This document shows, in pieces, positions 38,163-47,864 of a DNA stretch of 64,000 nt (positions are counted from its first letter, which is position 1; each line of letters begins with the position of its first letter). The DNA is from an uncultured Oscillospiraceae bacterium. GTDB taxonomy: Bacteria > Bacillota > Clostridia > Oscillospirales > Acutalibacteraceae. The notes beneath the pieces were generated by a model. The model was not told the DNA's origin. It made no database searches and was given only the letters and a program-made list of their open reading frames with translations. Both the position numbers and the translations under genes were made by a program. The stretch spans positions 1 through 64,000 of the forward strand of contig UQHH01000007.1 of assembly GCA_900540865.1 (NCBI GenBank), read 5' to 3'.

Positions 38163-39494
38163 GTGGGGCAGGCAAGAAGGGCGGCGCTCGAGGCGCTGCT
38201 TAGGGTAGAGCGGGAGGACGCTTATTCCAACCTGGCTCTGAACGCCGCCGTAAAGAAGTACGCGCTCGACGGGCGCGACGCTTCTCTTGCGGGCGCTCTC
38301 CTATACGGTGTGCTCGAACAGAAGCTCCTGCTCGATTATGTCATAACGTCTTATTCCAAAACGCCGCTTAAAAAGCTCCAGCCTGAGGTGTTGGGTATCC
38401 TGCGCATGGGCGTTTACCAGCTTTTGTTTATGGACAAGGTGCCGCAGAGCGCCGCGGTCAACGAATCGGTAAAGCTTGCGAAATATAAAAAGCTCTTTTC
38501 CGCTTCCGGCTTTATCAACGGCCTTTTGCGCGCCGTTTCACGCGCGCAGGTCAAATATACGCTGCCGGACGAGAGCAAGGATAAGCTGTCCCATATCAGC
38601 ATAAAATACTCCTGTCCTAAGGAAATTATAAAACTTTGGCAGCGCGCCTACGGCGAAGCTGCCGCGCTGTCCATACTTTCCTCCCTTTCAGGCAGGCCGC
38701 CGCTTACGGCGCGCGTCAACACGCTGCTTTGCGACAGGGAAGAACTGGCGCAAAAACTTTTGGCGGAAGGAATCGAGTCCGAACCCGTCCCGTTTTTGAA
38801 AAACGCGCTGACCCTTACGCACACGGGGGCGCTTGAAAGCTCGCCGGCGTTTATAGAAGGCCTGTTTACGGTGCAGGACCTATCCTCCCAGCTTTTATGC
38901 GGGCTGCTTTCTCCAAAGCCCGGCTGTGTGCTTTCAGATGTCTGCGCGGCTCCCGGCGGTAAAAGCATGAACTGCGCGATGTATATGGAAAACCGCGGCG
39001 AAATTTACGCGTATGACTTATATGAACATAAAATTCCCCTGATGGAGCAGGCGGCAAAGCGGCTCCATATCGGTATTGTAAAGCCTTCGGTGCGCGACGC
39101 CCTCAGTAACGCGCCGCTTGTCCCGTCCGATTACATTCTCTGCGACGTTCCGTGCTCAGGGCTCGGCCTGCTCAGGCGGAAGCCGGAAATCCGCTATAAA
39201 AAGGATTTGGGGCTTGATACCCTGCCGGAGCTTCAATACCGGATTCTTGAAAACTCCGCGCGGTATCTCAAAAAGGGCGGAACCCTTTTCTACTCGACCT
39301 GTACGCTCAATCCCGCTGAAAACAGCGGGGTCGTCAGGCAATTTCTTGCAGGGAATCCGGACTTTGCGCCCCTGCCGCTTTCTCTTCCGAAGGGAATAAA
39401 CAGGGGAATAGAGGAAAACGAAAACGAGCTCACGCTTTTCCCGCATGTAAACGGTACCGACGGATTCTTTATCAGCGCAATGAAAAGGATGTGA
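38163..39494 (+). CDS. rsmB: 16S rRNA (cytosine-967-C5)-methyltransferase RsmB
   Basis: RsmB methylates C967 of 16S rRNA. It contains an N-terminal NusB-like RNA-binding domain (RRAALEALLRVEREDAYSN) and a C-terminal methyltransferase domain with CAAPGGKS, the catalytic-cysteine motif CDVPCSGLGLLRRKPEIRY and FYSTCTLNPAENSG. I prefer GTG 38163, one base after the yugP stop. TTG 38136 in the same frame would add nine residues; neither has a strong ribosome binding site. rlmN follows after five bases. Confidence 0.92.
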   Translation: MGQARRAALEALLRVEREDAYSNLALNAAVKKYALDGRDASLAGALLYGVLEQKLLLDYVITSYSKTPLKKLQPEVLGILRMGVYQLLFMDKVPQSAAVNESVKLAKYKKLFSASGFINGLLRAVSRAQVKYTLPDESKDKLSHISIKYSCPKEIIKLWQRAYGEAAALSILSSLSGRPPLTARVNTLLCDREELAQKLLAEGIESEPVPFLKNALTLTHTGALESSPAFIEGLFTVQDLSSQLLCGLLSPKPGCVLSDVCAAPGGKSMNCAMYMENRGEIYAYDLYEHKIPLMEQAAKRLHIGIVKPSVRDALSNAPLVPSDYILCDVPCSGLGLLRRKPEIRYKKDLGLDTLPELQYRILENSARYLKKGGTLFYSTCTLNPAENSGVVRQFLAGNPDFAPLPLSLPKGINRGIEENENELTLFPHVNGTDGFFISAMKRM

Positions 39495-39499
39495 CCCCT

Positions 39500-40537
39500 A
39501 TGCTTTTGGACATCAAATCCATGACGCCGGAGGAATTGGCGGAATCCCTTGCGCCGCTGGGGCTCAAGCCCTACCGCGCGCAGCAGATATTCCAGTGGCT
39601 GCATGAGAAATCTGTCGAGCGCTTTGACGAAATGCTCAATATCCCGAAGAACACGCGCAAAAAGCTTGAGGAGATTTATTACATTTCTGTTGCAAATATT
39701 GAAAAAAAGCTGATTTCTTGTTATGATGATACAATAAAATATTTGTACCGGCTGCACGATGGAACCTTTGTAGAAGCCGTTTTGATGAGCTACCACCACG
39801 GTTATACCATGTGTATTTCCACGCAGGCAGGCTGTAAAATGGGCTGCACGTTCTGCGCTACGGGGCAGGGCGGCTTTGAGCGGAACCTGACCGCAAGCGA
39901 AATGCTCTGCCAGATACAATCGGCGCAAAAGGACAACCATATCCGCATATCGAACGTCGTGCTCATGGGCATGGGCGAGCCGCTCGACAATTACGAAAAC
40001 GTGCTGCGTTTTTTAAAGCTTGTTTCAGACGGAGAAGGCCTCAATATCGGAATGCGCCATATTACGCTCTCCACCTGCGGCCTGGCGGACAAAATTTATG
40101 ATTTGGCCGACAGGCGCATGCAGATTACGCTTTCCGTTTCCCTGCACGCGCCGAACGACGCGCTCCGCTCACAGACGATGCCGGTCAACAAGCGTTTTCC
40201 AGTTGATGAGCTTTTAAACGCCTGCCGTTATTACGCGCAAAAAACAGGCCGCCGCGTTACGTTTGAATATGCCATGATTGACGGCCTCAACGACAGCCAG
40301 CAGTGCGCGCAGGAGCTTGCGGGCAGGCTCAAGGGTATGCTCTGCCATGTGAACCTCATCCCGGTCAATACGACCGCCGGCGCGCCCTATCAAAAAAGCG
40401 GGCATGAAAGGCTTGTCGCTTTTTGCAATATTTTAGAAAAAAACGGCGTGACCGCTACGGTGCGCAGAACGCTCGGCGCGGACATCAACGCCTCATGCGG
40501 CCAGCTCAAGGGCCGCCATATAAAAGAAAATGGATGA
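39500..40537 (+). CDS. rlmN: Dual-specificity 23S rRNA/tRNA adenine-C2 methyltransferase RlmN
   Basis: RlmN is a radical SAM enzyme that makes m2A2503 in 23S rRNA and m2A37 in some tRNAs. The 345-residue protein has the cluster motif CKMGCTFCATG, MGMGEPLDNYE, the catalytic-loop TLSTCGL and a late C (RRTLGADINASCGQL) that forms the protein-RNA intermediate. ATG 39500 is ten bases after AAAAGGAT. It is translated directly after rsmB. Confidence 0.95.
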   Translation: MLLDIKSMTPEELAESLAPLGLKPYRAQQIFQWLHEKSVERFDEMLNIPKNTRKKLEEIYYISVANIEKKLISCYDDTIKYLYRLHDGTFVEAVLMSYHHGYTMCISTQAGCKMGCTFCATGQGGFERNLTASEMLCQIQSAQKDNHIRISNVVLMGMGEPLDNYENVLRFLKLVSDGEGLNIGMRHITLSTCGLADKIYDLADRRMQITLSVSLHAPNDALRSQTMPVNKRFPVDELLNACRYYAQKTGRRVTFEYAMIDGLNDSQQCAQELAGRLKGMLCHVNLIPVNTTAGAPYQKSGHERLVAFCNILEKNGVTATVRRTLGADINASCGQLKGRHIKENG

Positions 40538-40579
40538 AACCACCCTCTTTGAAAAATACTAAATGAAGGAGGAAACAGC

Positions 40580-41308
40580 TTGGAGGTATATTTAAAAAGC
40601 GACATCGGCCTTGTCAGGTCTTCCAATCAGGACGCATGCAAATGCGGGATATTTCCCGACCGTTCTGTCTGGGCCGTCGTATGCGACGGTATGGGCGGCG
40701 CCAACGGCGGCAACGTCGCAAGCGAGGTTGCCGTTGAAACAGTGAGCGGACTGCTTGAGAAGAATTACAAGGAGACGCTTACGGACGACCAGACTGTTGA
40801 CCTTCTGACGACCATCGTCCAGAAAGCAAACAGCAAGCTCTATAAAATGCAGAAAAAAGACGCTTCCCTGCGCGGTATGGGCACAACGATTGAGCTTGCG
40901 CTCATAAGGGACGGGGCAGCGCATATCGTACATGCAGGCGACAGCCGGGTGTACAGTATACGCGGCAACAAAATCAAGCAGCTTACGACAGACCATTCCG
41001 TCGTACAGGAGATGGTGGAAAAAGGGGAGATTACGCCGGAACAGGCGCGCGTCCACCCTAATAAGAACTATATCACCAGAGCGCTTGGCATTGTACCGCA
41101 GATTCATCTGGACTATATCGAAGCGCCGTTCGAGCAGGGAGATATCCTCCTGATGTGCTCAGACGGGCTTTCCAATTATCTTACGCCCGCGGAGCTTGTA
41201 AGGCTTTCGCTCGAAAACGAAGGGGAAGCGTTTACAGACGCGCTGGTCGAAAGCGCGAAAGGGCTGGGCGGCAGCGACAACATAACGGTTGCCGTCATTA
41301 CCTTTTAA
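40580..41308 (+). CDS. prpC: PP2C-family serine/threonine phosphatase
   Basis: PrpC removes phosphate from proteins modified by the PrkC kinase encoded next. The 242-residue protein has the PP2C metal-binding motifs RSSNQDACKCG, VCDGMGGANGGN, GDSRVY and GGSDNITV. The TTG start follows AAGGAGGAAACAGC. The prpC-prkC-rsgA order is conserved across Firmicutes. Confidence 0.95.
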   Translation: MEVYLKSDIGLVRSSNQDACKCGIFPDRSVWAVVCDGMGGANGGNVASEVAVETVSGLLEKNYKETLTDDQTVDLLTTIVQKANSKLYKMQKKDASLRGMGTTIELALIRDGAAHIVHAGDSRVYSIRGNKIKQLTTDHSVVQEMVEKGEITPEQARVHPNKNYITRALGIVPQIHLDYIEAPFEQGDILLMCSDGLSNYLTPAELVRLSLENEGEAFTDALVESAKGLGGSDNITVAVITF

Positions 41309-41327
41309 AGGATGGGAGTGAAGAGAA

Positions 41328-43358
41328 ATGGATAAGTATTCAGGAAAAAAATTGGATGGGCGCTACGAAATACACGAGCTGATAGGCGTAGGCGGTATGG
41401 CGATGGTTTACCGCGCGTACGATACCATCGACGACCGTGTCGTCGCAATTAAAATTCTCAAGGATGAATATTCCGCAAGCGAGGAGTTCGTCCGCCGTTT
41501 TAAAAACGAATCGAAGGCAATTGCCGTACTTTCGCACCCGAACATCGTCAAGGTGTACGACGTAAGCTTCGGCGACATGATTCAATATATCGTCATGGAA
41601 TACATCGATGGCATTACGCTCAAGGAATACATTGAAAACCAGAAGGACATCAGCTGGAAGGAAGCGGTGCATTTTACCGTGCAGATTCTGCACGCGCTCC
41701 AGCACGCGCACGAAAAGGGTATCATCCACAGGGACATCAAGCCCCAGAATATCATGCTGCTGCAGGACGGCACCATTAAGGTGACGGACTTCGGCATTGC
41801 GCGTTTCTCCAGTATGGAGACGCGTACCATGACCGACAAAGCCATCGGCTCCGTTCATTATATCGCGCCCGAGCAGGCGCGCGGCGATGTGACGGACGGC
41901 AAAGCGGATATTTATTCCGTCGGCGTTATGCTATACGAAATGCTTACGGGCGTACTGCCCTTCCAGGCGGACAACGCCGTTTCCGTTGCGATTATGCAGC
42001 TTCAGTCCAATCCAAGGCCTCCAAAGCAAATCAACCCTTCCATTCCGGACGGACTGGAGGAAATCACAATTAAGGCCATGCAGAAGGACTCCGCCATGCG
42101 GTACCAGTCCGCGGCGGCCATGCTCAAGGACATCGAGCTGTTCCGCCAGAACCCAAGCATCCGCTTTGAATACAATTACATGAGCGGCGGCGACGCTACA
42201 AAAATCGCGGACGCCATCAAGGATGTCAGAAATCCCTCCGACAGCCGCTACGGCGACCAGTACGACTATCAGGAGGAAGCGGAGAAAAAGAAATCCCCCG
42301 CAACCAACGTAATAGTCGGTATTGTTATCGCGTTTGCGCTCGTGGCAATCGTCTGCGGAATCCTGGCGTTGTTCCAGGCTTGCGACGGGGACACAAAAAA
42401 CGCGGTGGAAATACCAAATTTTGTCGGGATGAATATTGACGACGTCAAGAATAACCCAAAATATAAATTCACCTGGGACATTCAGAATTCCTTCGACCCG
42501 GACCAGGCAATCGGCACGATTTTAAAACAGGACCCGGCCCCGAGTAAAAAAACGATTAGGGAAGGCTCTGTCATCACGCTGACAGTCAACAGCACCAATA
42601 CGCTCGTATCTGTCCCGTATGTCAACGAAAAAGGGGAAGATACCGCAAAGCAGCTGCTTGAACAGAAAAACCTGAAAGCGGAAATCATATATGTGCTCGA
42701 CGAAAGCACCAGCGAGGGCATGGTGCGCGATACCTCCCCCAAGGCAGGGGCAGAGGTAGAGGTTGGCTCCACCGTCAAAATCTTTGTGAGCAAACAAAAG
42801 GACGCGACCATGGTTAAGGTTCCAAACGTATTGGGTAAATCGCTCGATGACGCGAAATATACGCTTGAATCGGAATACGGCTTTGTCGTAGATTTTGAGT
42901 ACAATGCAGAGGCCGACAAACCGAAGGACACCGTTATCGGCCAAAGCCCGCTTTACGACGCGGAGCTTGAGGCAGGCTCGACCGTTAAGCTGATCGTTGC
43001 GCAGGGAATTGAGCGCGAATCTACTATAGCTGTTTATGTAGACCTGCCGACCGATGTGGAAGACACTGTTTACCTGCGTGTAACGGTCAACGGCGTTGTC
43101 GATGAGACGTATTCAAAATATGTAGTCCCCAAATATAACAGCATCTATACCATTGAGGTAAAGGGCTCCGGCACCGCAAACGTTGTGGTGGACATCGACG
43201 GAAACACCTATCGGGAATATACCATAAACTTCGATACGAAGCAGGTTGACACCCAGAAACACGATTATGTGTATCCGACCGACCCGCCTACGGAACCTCC
43301 GACCGAATGGGTTCCGCCCGATTCCTCCTATCCGGAGACAGAGCCGGTCTATCAATGA
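41328..43358 (+). CDS. prkC: PASTA-domain serine/threonine protein kinase PrkC
   Basis: PrkC senses muropeptides and cell-wall state and controls growth and spore germination in Firmicutes. The 676-residue protein has a cytoplasmic Hanks kinase domain with GVGGMAMVYRA, HRDIKPQNIML and DFGIARF. A single transmembrane helix lies near residues 326-350. Three extracellular PASTA repeats (about 360-565) follow, then a beta-rich domain and a Pro/Thr/Glu-rich tail. The ATG follows GGATGGGAG. It lies 19 bp after prpC. Confidence 0.95.
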   Translation: MDKYSGKKLDGRYEIHELIGVGGMAMVYRAYDTIDDRVVAIKILKDEYSASEEFVRRFKNESKAIAVLSHPNIVKVYDVSFGDMIQYIVMEYIDGITLKEYIENQKDISWKEAVHFTVQILHALQHAHEKGIIHRDIKPQNIMLLQDGTIKVTDFGIARFSSMETRTMTDKAIGSVHYIAPEQARGDVTDGKADIYSVGVMLYEMLTGVLPFQADNAVSVAIMQLQSNPRPPKQINPSIPDGLEEITIKAMQKDSAMRYQSAAAMLKDIELFRQNPSIRFEYNYMSGGDATKIADAIKDVRNPSDSRYGDQYDYQEEAEKKKSPATNVIVGIVIAFALVAIVCGILALFQACDGDTKNAVEIPNFVGMNIDDVKNNPKYKFTWDIQNSFDPDQAIGTILKQDPAPSKKTIREGSVITLTVNSTNTLVSVPYVNEKGEDTAKQLLEQKNLKAEIIYVLDESTSEGMVRDTSPKAGAEVEVGSTVKIFVSKQKDATMVKVPNVLGKSLDDAKYTLESEYGFVVDFEYNAEADKPKDTVIGQSPLYDAELEAGSTVKLIVAQGIERESTIAVYVDLPTDVEDTVYLRVTVNGVVDETYSKYVVPKYNSIYTIEVKGSGTANVVVDIDGNTYREYTINFDTKQVDTQKHDYVYPTDPPTEPPTEWVPPDSSYPETEPVYQ

Positions 43359-43366
43359 GGGGAATT

Positions 43367-44251
43367 ATGGAAAAACTAAACGGAATGATTATAAAATTAA
43401 CCGGCGGCTTCTATTATGTGGAAGCCGCCGGACAGGTATATGCGTGTAAAGCGCGGGGCGTTTTCCGCAACCAGGGGGATTCCCCGTGCGTAGGCGACCG
43501 GGTGGAGATTTCGGTCCAGCCCGACGGCGCCGGTACGGTGGACGCTATCCTTCCCAGGAAAAACCGCCTAGTCCGCCCTGCGGTCGCAAACCTTGACCGG
43601 CTGTTTATCGTGGCGTCGGTCTGCGACCCATCGCCAAATATGCTCGTTATCGATAAAATGACGGCGGCGGCTGTCAGCAAGGATATTGAGCCGGTAATCG
43701 TAGTCTCAAAAACCGATTTGGAAAACGGCGGTAACCTGAAAGAAATTTACGACACAGCGGGTATTCGAACCGTGTGCTTTTCCGCGGAGGACAATTCCGG
43801 CGCCGGAGAAATCAAGTCGCTTCTGACCGGCTGTGTCGCCGCTTTTACAGGGAATTCCGGAGTGGGGAAATCAACGCTTTTAAACAGCGTGTTTCCACAC
43901 CTGGCGCTTGAGACCTCCCACACCAGCCAAAAGCTCGGAAGAGGCAGGCATACCACAAGGACGGTCGAGCTGTTCCCGACGGACGGCGGCTATGTAGCCG
44001 ATACGCCGGGCTTTTCCTCCGTTGATATGCAGCGGTATGAGCTGATTAAAAAAGAAGACCTGCCGTACTGCTTTCCGGAATTCAGCGATTATCTGGGGGA
44101 ATGCCAGTTTACCTCCTGCGCGCACGTCAAAGAAAAGGGCTGCGCCATCAGGAAAGCGCTGGAGGACGGAAAAATCCATCCGTCGCGCTTTGCAAGCTAT
44201 GTCGCCATGTATGAGGAAGTCAAAGACATCAGGGAGTGGGAATTGAAATGA
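43367..44251 (+). CDS. rsgA: Ribosome small-subunit-dependent GTPase RsgA
   Basis: RsgA is a circularly permuted GTPase that checks 30S subunit maturation. The 294-residue protein has an N-terminal OB fold, G4 VVSKTDL before G1 GNSGVGKSTLLN (near residue 162), DTPGFSS as G3 and a zinc motif CQFTSCAHVKEKGC. ATG 43367 is four bases after GAGGGG, slightly close. A longer frame from 43307 lies within prkC. Its stop overlaps thiN as ATGA. Confidence 0.95.
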   Translation: MEKLNGMIIKLTGGFYYVEAAGQVYACKARGVFRNQGDSPCVGDRVEISVQPDGAGTVDAILPRKNRLVRPAVANLDRLFIVASVCDPSPNMLVIDKMTAAAVSKDIEPVIVVSKTDLENGGNLKEIYDTAGIRTVCFSAEDNSGAGEIKSLLTGCVAAFTGNSGVGKSTLLNSVFPHLALETSHTSQKLGRGRHTTRTVELFPTDGGYVADTPGFSSVDMQRYELIKKEDLPYCFPEFSDYLGECQFTSCAHVKEKGCAIRKALEDGKIHPSRFASYVAMYEEVKDIREWELK

Positions 44252-44889
44252 AGGACAGATGCGTCGTGATTGCCGCGGCTCCCGAGCCGGAAATCAGCTT
44301 TATCCGGCAAAGCATAAAAGAAAGCGACTTCGTCATCTGCGCGGACGCAGGTTACGAAGCCGCGTTCAAAGCAGGCGTCGCGCCTGATTTAATCGTGGGC
44401 GATTTCGATTCCGCCGAAAAACCGGAGACGGCGCTTCCGCTGATTACGCTTCCCGTACATAAGGACGATACCGATACGGTATTCGCCGTAAAGGAAGGAC
44501 TGAAAAGGGGATTCCGTGAATTCCTCCTGCTCGGGGCGCTTGGCGGGCGCGTCGACCATACGTTTGCAAATTTCAGCGTGCTCGAATTTCTGTATAAAAA
44601 CGGCGCGCGCGGCGTAATTTCCGACAGCCGCGTGCAGATATGCTTTACAGCAGGGGAAACGTGCGCCTACCGCGGCAAAAGTGGACAAACGCTTTCTATT
44701 TTTCCATATGGCTGTGAAAGCTGCACCGTTACGCACCACGGCTTTGAGTATGAGCTATCGCATCAGGAGATTTTATCTTCATTTCCGCTGGGCATCAGCA
44801 ATGTGGTTACAAGCGATACGGCGTGTATCGAATTCCATGACGGCAAGGCGCTCGTCATGCTGTTCGAGGAAAAAAGCGCCCATGCATGA
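44248..44889 (+). CDS. thiN: Thiamine pyrophosphokinase
   Basis: ThiN transfers pyrophosphate from ATP to thiamine. The 213-residue protein has the conserved CADAGYEAAFKAGVAPDLIVG region, GDFDS and a DDTDTVFAVKEG motif, then LLGALGGRVDHTFAN. ATG 44248 overlaps the rsgA stop. In Firmicutes thiN commonly ends the prpC-prkC-rsgA-rpe-thiN series; no rpe is present here. Confidence 0.92.
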   Translation: MKDRCVVIAAAPEPEISFIRQSIKESDFVICADAGYEAAFKAGVAPDLIVGDFDSAEKPETALPLITLPVHKDDTDTVFAVKEGLKRGFREFLLLGALGGRVDHTFANFSVLEFLYKNGARGVISDSRVQICFTAGETCAYRGKSGQTLSIFPYGCESCTVTHHGFEYELSHQEILSSFPLGISNVVTSDTACIEFHDGKALVMLFEEKSAHA

Positions 44890-44902
44890 TACGGCTTTGC
44901 CG

Positions 44903-45523
44903 TTACTGGCAGGGGTATCTTGCGGAAATGATAGTCCAGTCGATTAGCTTGAGCCAATTATCGATGTACTTTTCCCGGTCAAACCGGTATTCGCGGAAAT
45001 AAGCGTGCTCCCACACGTCGCAAATCAGCAGCGGGTTTAAAATGGAAAGCGGCGGGGTATCCTGGTTCGGTGAGTTAATCGTCTGCAGCTTGCAGGCTGC
45101 GTTGAATAAAACCCAGGTATTGCCTGAGCCGAAAATTGCGAGCGCATACGATTTCAGCAGGGATTCAAAATTGCTGAACGAGCCGTATGTAGCGTTGATT
45201 TCCCGCAGCAGGGAGCCGCTCGGCTTCGTACCTCTTTTTTCACTCATACTGCTAAAATAAAGCTCATGGTTGAATACGCCTCCGGCGTAATTTTTTATAT
45301 CGGTGCGGATTTCCTTCGGAAACGTATCGGCATATACGACGAGCGCCTTTAAGCTCCAGTCCTGGAACTGCGGGTAATAGGAAAGCGTTTCGTTGAGCAG
45401 GTTGACATAATTCTGCTGGCACTGCGTATGATGCGCGTATACTTCCGCTTCGGACAGATAAGGCTCCAGCGCGTTATACGCATACGGAAGCGGGGTGAGT
45501 GTAAACGGGTAATGCTCTGCCAT
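44903..45523 (-). CDS. Fe/Mn superoxide dismutase family protein, divergent active-site gateway
   Basis: A 206-residue member of the Fe/Mn superoxide dismutase family. The four expected metal ligands are present: His in YAHHTQC, His in FNHELYF, and Asp and His in DVWEHAYF. The second-shell Tyr (QQNYV) and a Gln in SPNQDTP are also kept. The residue at the position of the gateway His (E. coli His30) is Cys, and the usual GGGHANH reads AGGVFNH. Activity is therefore uncertain. It converges on thiN with 13 bp between them. Confidence 0.8.
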   Translation of the reverse strand: MAEHYPFTLTPLPYAYNALEPYLSEAEVYAHHTQCQQNYVNLLNETLSYYPQFQDWSLKALVVYADTFPKEIRTDIKNYAGGVFNHELYFSSMSEKRGTKPSGSLLREINATYGSFSNFESLLKSYALAIFGSGNTWVLFNAACKLQTINSPNQDTPPLSILNPLLICDVWEHAYFREYRFDREKYIDNWLKLIDWTIISARYPCQ

Positions 45524-45636
45524 ATTCGGTCATCCTTTCAGCGGGTTATAGCAGCGTCTTGAGGTGCGCTGCTTGAAAACACATGAAAAACAGCTACGGT
45601 CTTATTTTATGCGGAAAACATTAGGGTGTGACAATC

Positions 45637-46482
45637 TTGGAACGATATGAACAGGCGGAACAAAGCATTGTAAAAAAATATAAAAAGACGATTTGGAACC
45701 GTTTTATCGGCGGCGTCAAGGATTACAGGCTGATTGAGGAGGGCGACTGCATTGCGGTCTGCATCTCCGGCGGGAAGGATTCCATGCTGCTCGCCAAATG
45801 TATGCAGCGGCTGCAAAAGTACAGCGAATTCCCGTTTTCAGTAAAATATATCGTGATGGACCCGGGCTATAACGGGGAAAACAGAAAGAGAATTATCGAA
45901 AACGCGTCGCTGCTGCGAATTCCAATTGAAATCTTCGACACCAATATTTTCCGTGTGGTCAAATGGGGGGAAGGCTCGCCCTGTTATCTCTGCGCCCGTA
46001 TGCGACGGGGCCATCTGTACCGCGCGGCGAAGGAAGCGGGCTGCAATAAAATTGCGCTCGGGCATCACTTTGACGATGTGATTGAAACCATACTGATGAG
46101 CATGCTGTACGGCGGGGAAATCAAAACGATGATGCCCAAGCTCCACAGCACGAATTTTGAGGGAATGGAGCTGGTACGCCCGCTGTACCTGGTGCGGGAG
46201 CAGGATATTATTTCATGGGCGCGCTATAACAGCCTGGAATTTATTCGTTGTGCCTGCCGGTTTACAGAAAATCTTTCCAACGGAGCGGACATGGAGCATT
46301 CCAAGCGCGCGGAAATCAAGCAGTTGCTTGCCGATTTAAGAAAGCGCAGCGGCTATATCGACAGGAACATCTTCAGCAGCGTGCACCACATAAACCTTTC
46401 GACGGTAATCGGGTACAAGGAAGGGGAGGACGAGCCGGTTCATACATTTTTGGAAACTTATGAGAGGGATTCACAGCTATGA
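45637..46482 (+). CDS. TtcA/TilS-family PP-loop tRNA thiolation protein
   Basis: A roughly 281-residue ATP pyrophosphatase with the PP-loop CISGGKDSMLLAK near residue 46, a CYLCARMRRGHLY CxxC motif and a third Cys in RCACRF. This is the Fe-S-dependent TtcA pattern for 2-thiolation of tRNA C32. GHHFDDVIETILMSMLYGGE is conserved. Sulfur would come from NifS. TTG 45637 is chosen because AGGGTG lies eight bases before it; GTG 45628 is the alternative. The stop overlaps the next gene as ATGA. Confidence 0.82.
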   Translation: MERYEQAEQSIVKKYKKTIWNRFIGGVKDYRLIEEGDCIAVCISGGKDSMLLAKCMQRLQKYSEFPFSVKYIVMDPGYNGENRKRIIENASLLRIPIEIFDTNIFRVVKWGEGSPCYLCARMRRGHLYRAAKEAGCNKIALGHHFDDVIETILMSMLYGGEIKTMMPKLHSTNFEGMELVRPLYLVREQDIISWARYNSLEFIRCACRFTENLSNGADMEHSKRAEIKQLLADLRKRSGYIDRNIFSSVHHINLSTVIGYKEGEDEPVHTFLETYERDSQL

Positions 46483-47171
46483 TTTTAAAAATTCGTTCAG
46501 AAATGGATGACAGCAACAGGGGATATTATGCCGTCGCGTTTGGCGGCAAAACCAAATTTATAGAGAAAGACTCGCCGGAGGTTTGCTTTGAATGCGCTCC
46601 GGCCGCGGTTCATTATGTAGAAATCCGCCATTTTACGCAGGGAAAGATGACGCCGCTCAAATGGGTATTGTTTTATTTAAGGGAATTTATTTTGTCCGTT
46701 TTATTCTTTTTTACGCTCGACCAGGCGCACTGGTCCCAAAGGGCCGTTGCTTTTCATACAACAAAGAAAATTACGTTCAATCCCGCGCCTAAGGAAGAGG
46801 CGCTGTTTGAAATCCGGCTCAAAAACGAGGGCTACGACCGCAAGACGAAAAAGCTTCCTCTTCCGGACATCCTGCTTCGTTCCAACTGCGCCGTTTTGAA
46901 GCAGGAAACCGCTTACACGCCTAATATGGGTGATATAACGCTTTGCTTCATCGGCAGCATTATAAAATATGCGTTTCCCGCGGCTGCCGCAACCGCGCTT
47001 CTGGTTTGGGGCATAATTTCGTCTGCCGCGTCTCAAAGCATTGGCTGGCTGGCTGCTTTCTCTTGCGTACAGGCTGCGGTTTTGGTACCGGGCGTACCAT
47101 ACCTTTACAGGAATATAAAAATCAGAAAACAAATAATGCAAGAAATCAAAAACAAGCAGTTAACGTTATAG
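46479..47171 (+). CDS. Membrane protein of unknown function
   Basis: A 230-residue protein. The N-terminal 60 residues look like a beta-rich soluble domain (DDSNRGYYAVAFGGKTKF). A hydrophobic segment lies near residues 66-85, a second soluble region at about 90-150, and two hydrophobic helices at about 155-205, then a basic tail. No family is recognised. It is translationally coupled to the TtcA-like gene by an ATGA overlap, which suggests joint expression but not a specific function. Confidence 0.6.
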   Translation: MILKIRSEMDDSNRGYYAVAFGGKTKFIEKDSPEVCFECAPAAVHYVEIRHFTQGKMTPLKWVLFYLREFILSVLFFFTLDQAHWSQRAVAFHTTKKITFNPAPKEEALFEIRLKNEGYDRKTKKLPLPDILLRSNCAVLKQETAYTPNMGDITLCFIGSIIKYAFPAAAATALLVWGIISSAASQSIGWLAAFSCVQAAVLVPGVPYLYRNIKIRKQIMQEIKNKQLTL

Positions 47172-47237
47172 TTAGCATAAAATAGTCCGTTGAATGAAGT
47201 ATGCCTTTGAAGCTGGGGACGAAAGGAGCTGTTACCT

Positions 47238-47798
47238 ATGAGTGAACTTATGAAATTTTCCAATCGGGCGGAATTTAGGAATTGGCTTTCTGAAAACTGC
47301 CGGTCGAGCGAGGGTGTTTGGCTGTTGTTTGGAAAGGCGGGCGGCCCGAAAACAGTGAAAGCAGGCGAAGCACTGGAAGAAGCCCTTTGTTTTGGATGGA
47401 TAGACGGCCAAATGCAAAGCATCGATGATAAAACCTATAAAAAATACTTCTCCATGCGCAGGGAAAACAGCAAGTGGTCTGAAAAAAATAAAGCGCTGGC
47501 TGAAAAACTGGAACAGCAGGGTGAAATGACCGCTTACGGCAGGATGAAAATAGAGGAAGCCAAGAAAAACGGGCAATGGAACGCCAAAAAGCCTCCGGCA
47601 GTGACGGAGGAGCAAATAACGGCTTTATCGAAGCTGCTTGAAGGATATGAACCCGCTTATACGAATTTTATGGCTATGCCGCCCTCCATCAAGAAAACAT
47701 ATACGAAGGCATATCTCGACGCAAAGACAGACGCGGGACGTACAAAACGCTTAGCATGGATGGTGGAACGGCTCAATAAAAACCTAAAGCCGATGTAA
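47238..47798 (+). CDS. YdeI/OmpD-associated family protein
   Basis: A 186-residue protein with the family's N-terminal FSNRAEFRNWLSEN and the hallmark ALCFGWIDGQ. The following KKYFSMRRENSKWSEKN and the C-terminal helical OmdA-type domain (PPSIKKTYTKAYLDAKT) are also present. Members have been linked to bacteriocin tolerance, but the activity is unknown. ATG follows AAGGAG. Confidence 0.85.
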   Translation: MSELMKFSNRAEFRNWLSENCRSSEGVWLLFGKAGGPKTVKAGEALEEALCFGWIDGQMQSIDDKTYKKYFSMRRENSKWSEKNKALAEKLEQQGEMTAYGRMKIEEAKKNGQWNAKKPPAVTEEQITALSKLLEGYEPAYTNFMAMPPSIKKTYTKAYLDAKTDAGRTKRLAWMVERLNKNLKPM

Positions 47799-47864
47799 GC
47801 CGTTTCCCGTTTTTAGCACAGGAGCAGCTTCTGTAATGCGGCAGTGTTAATTAGGAGGGGTAAA

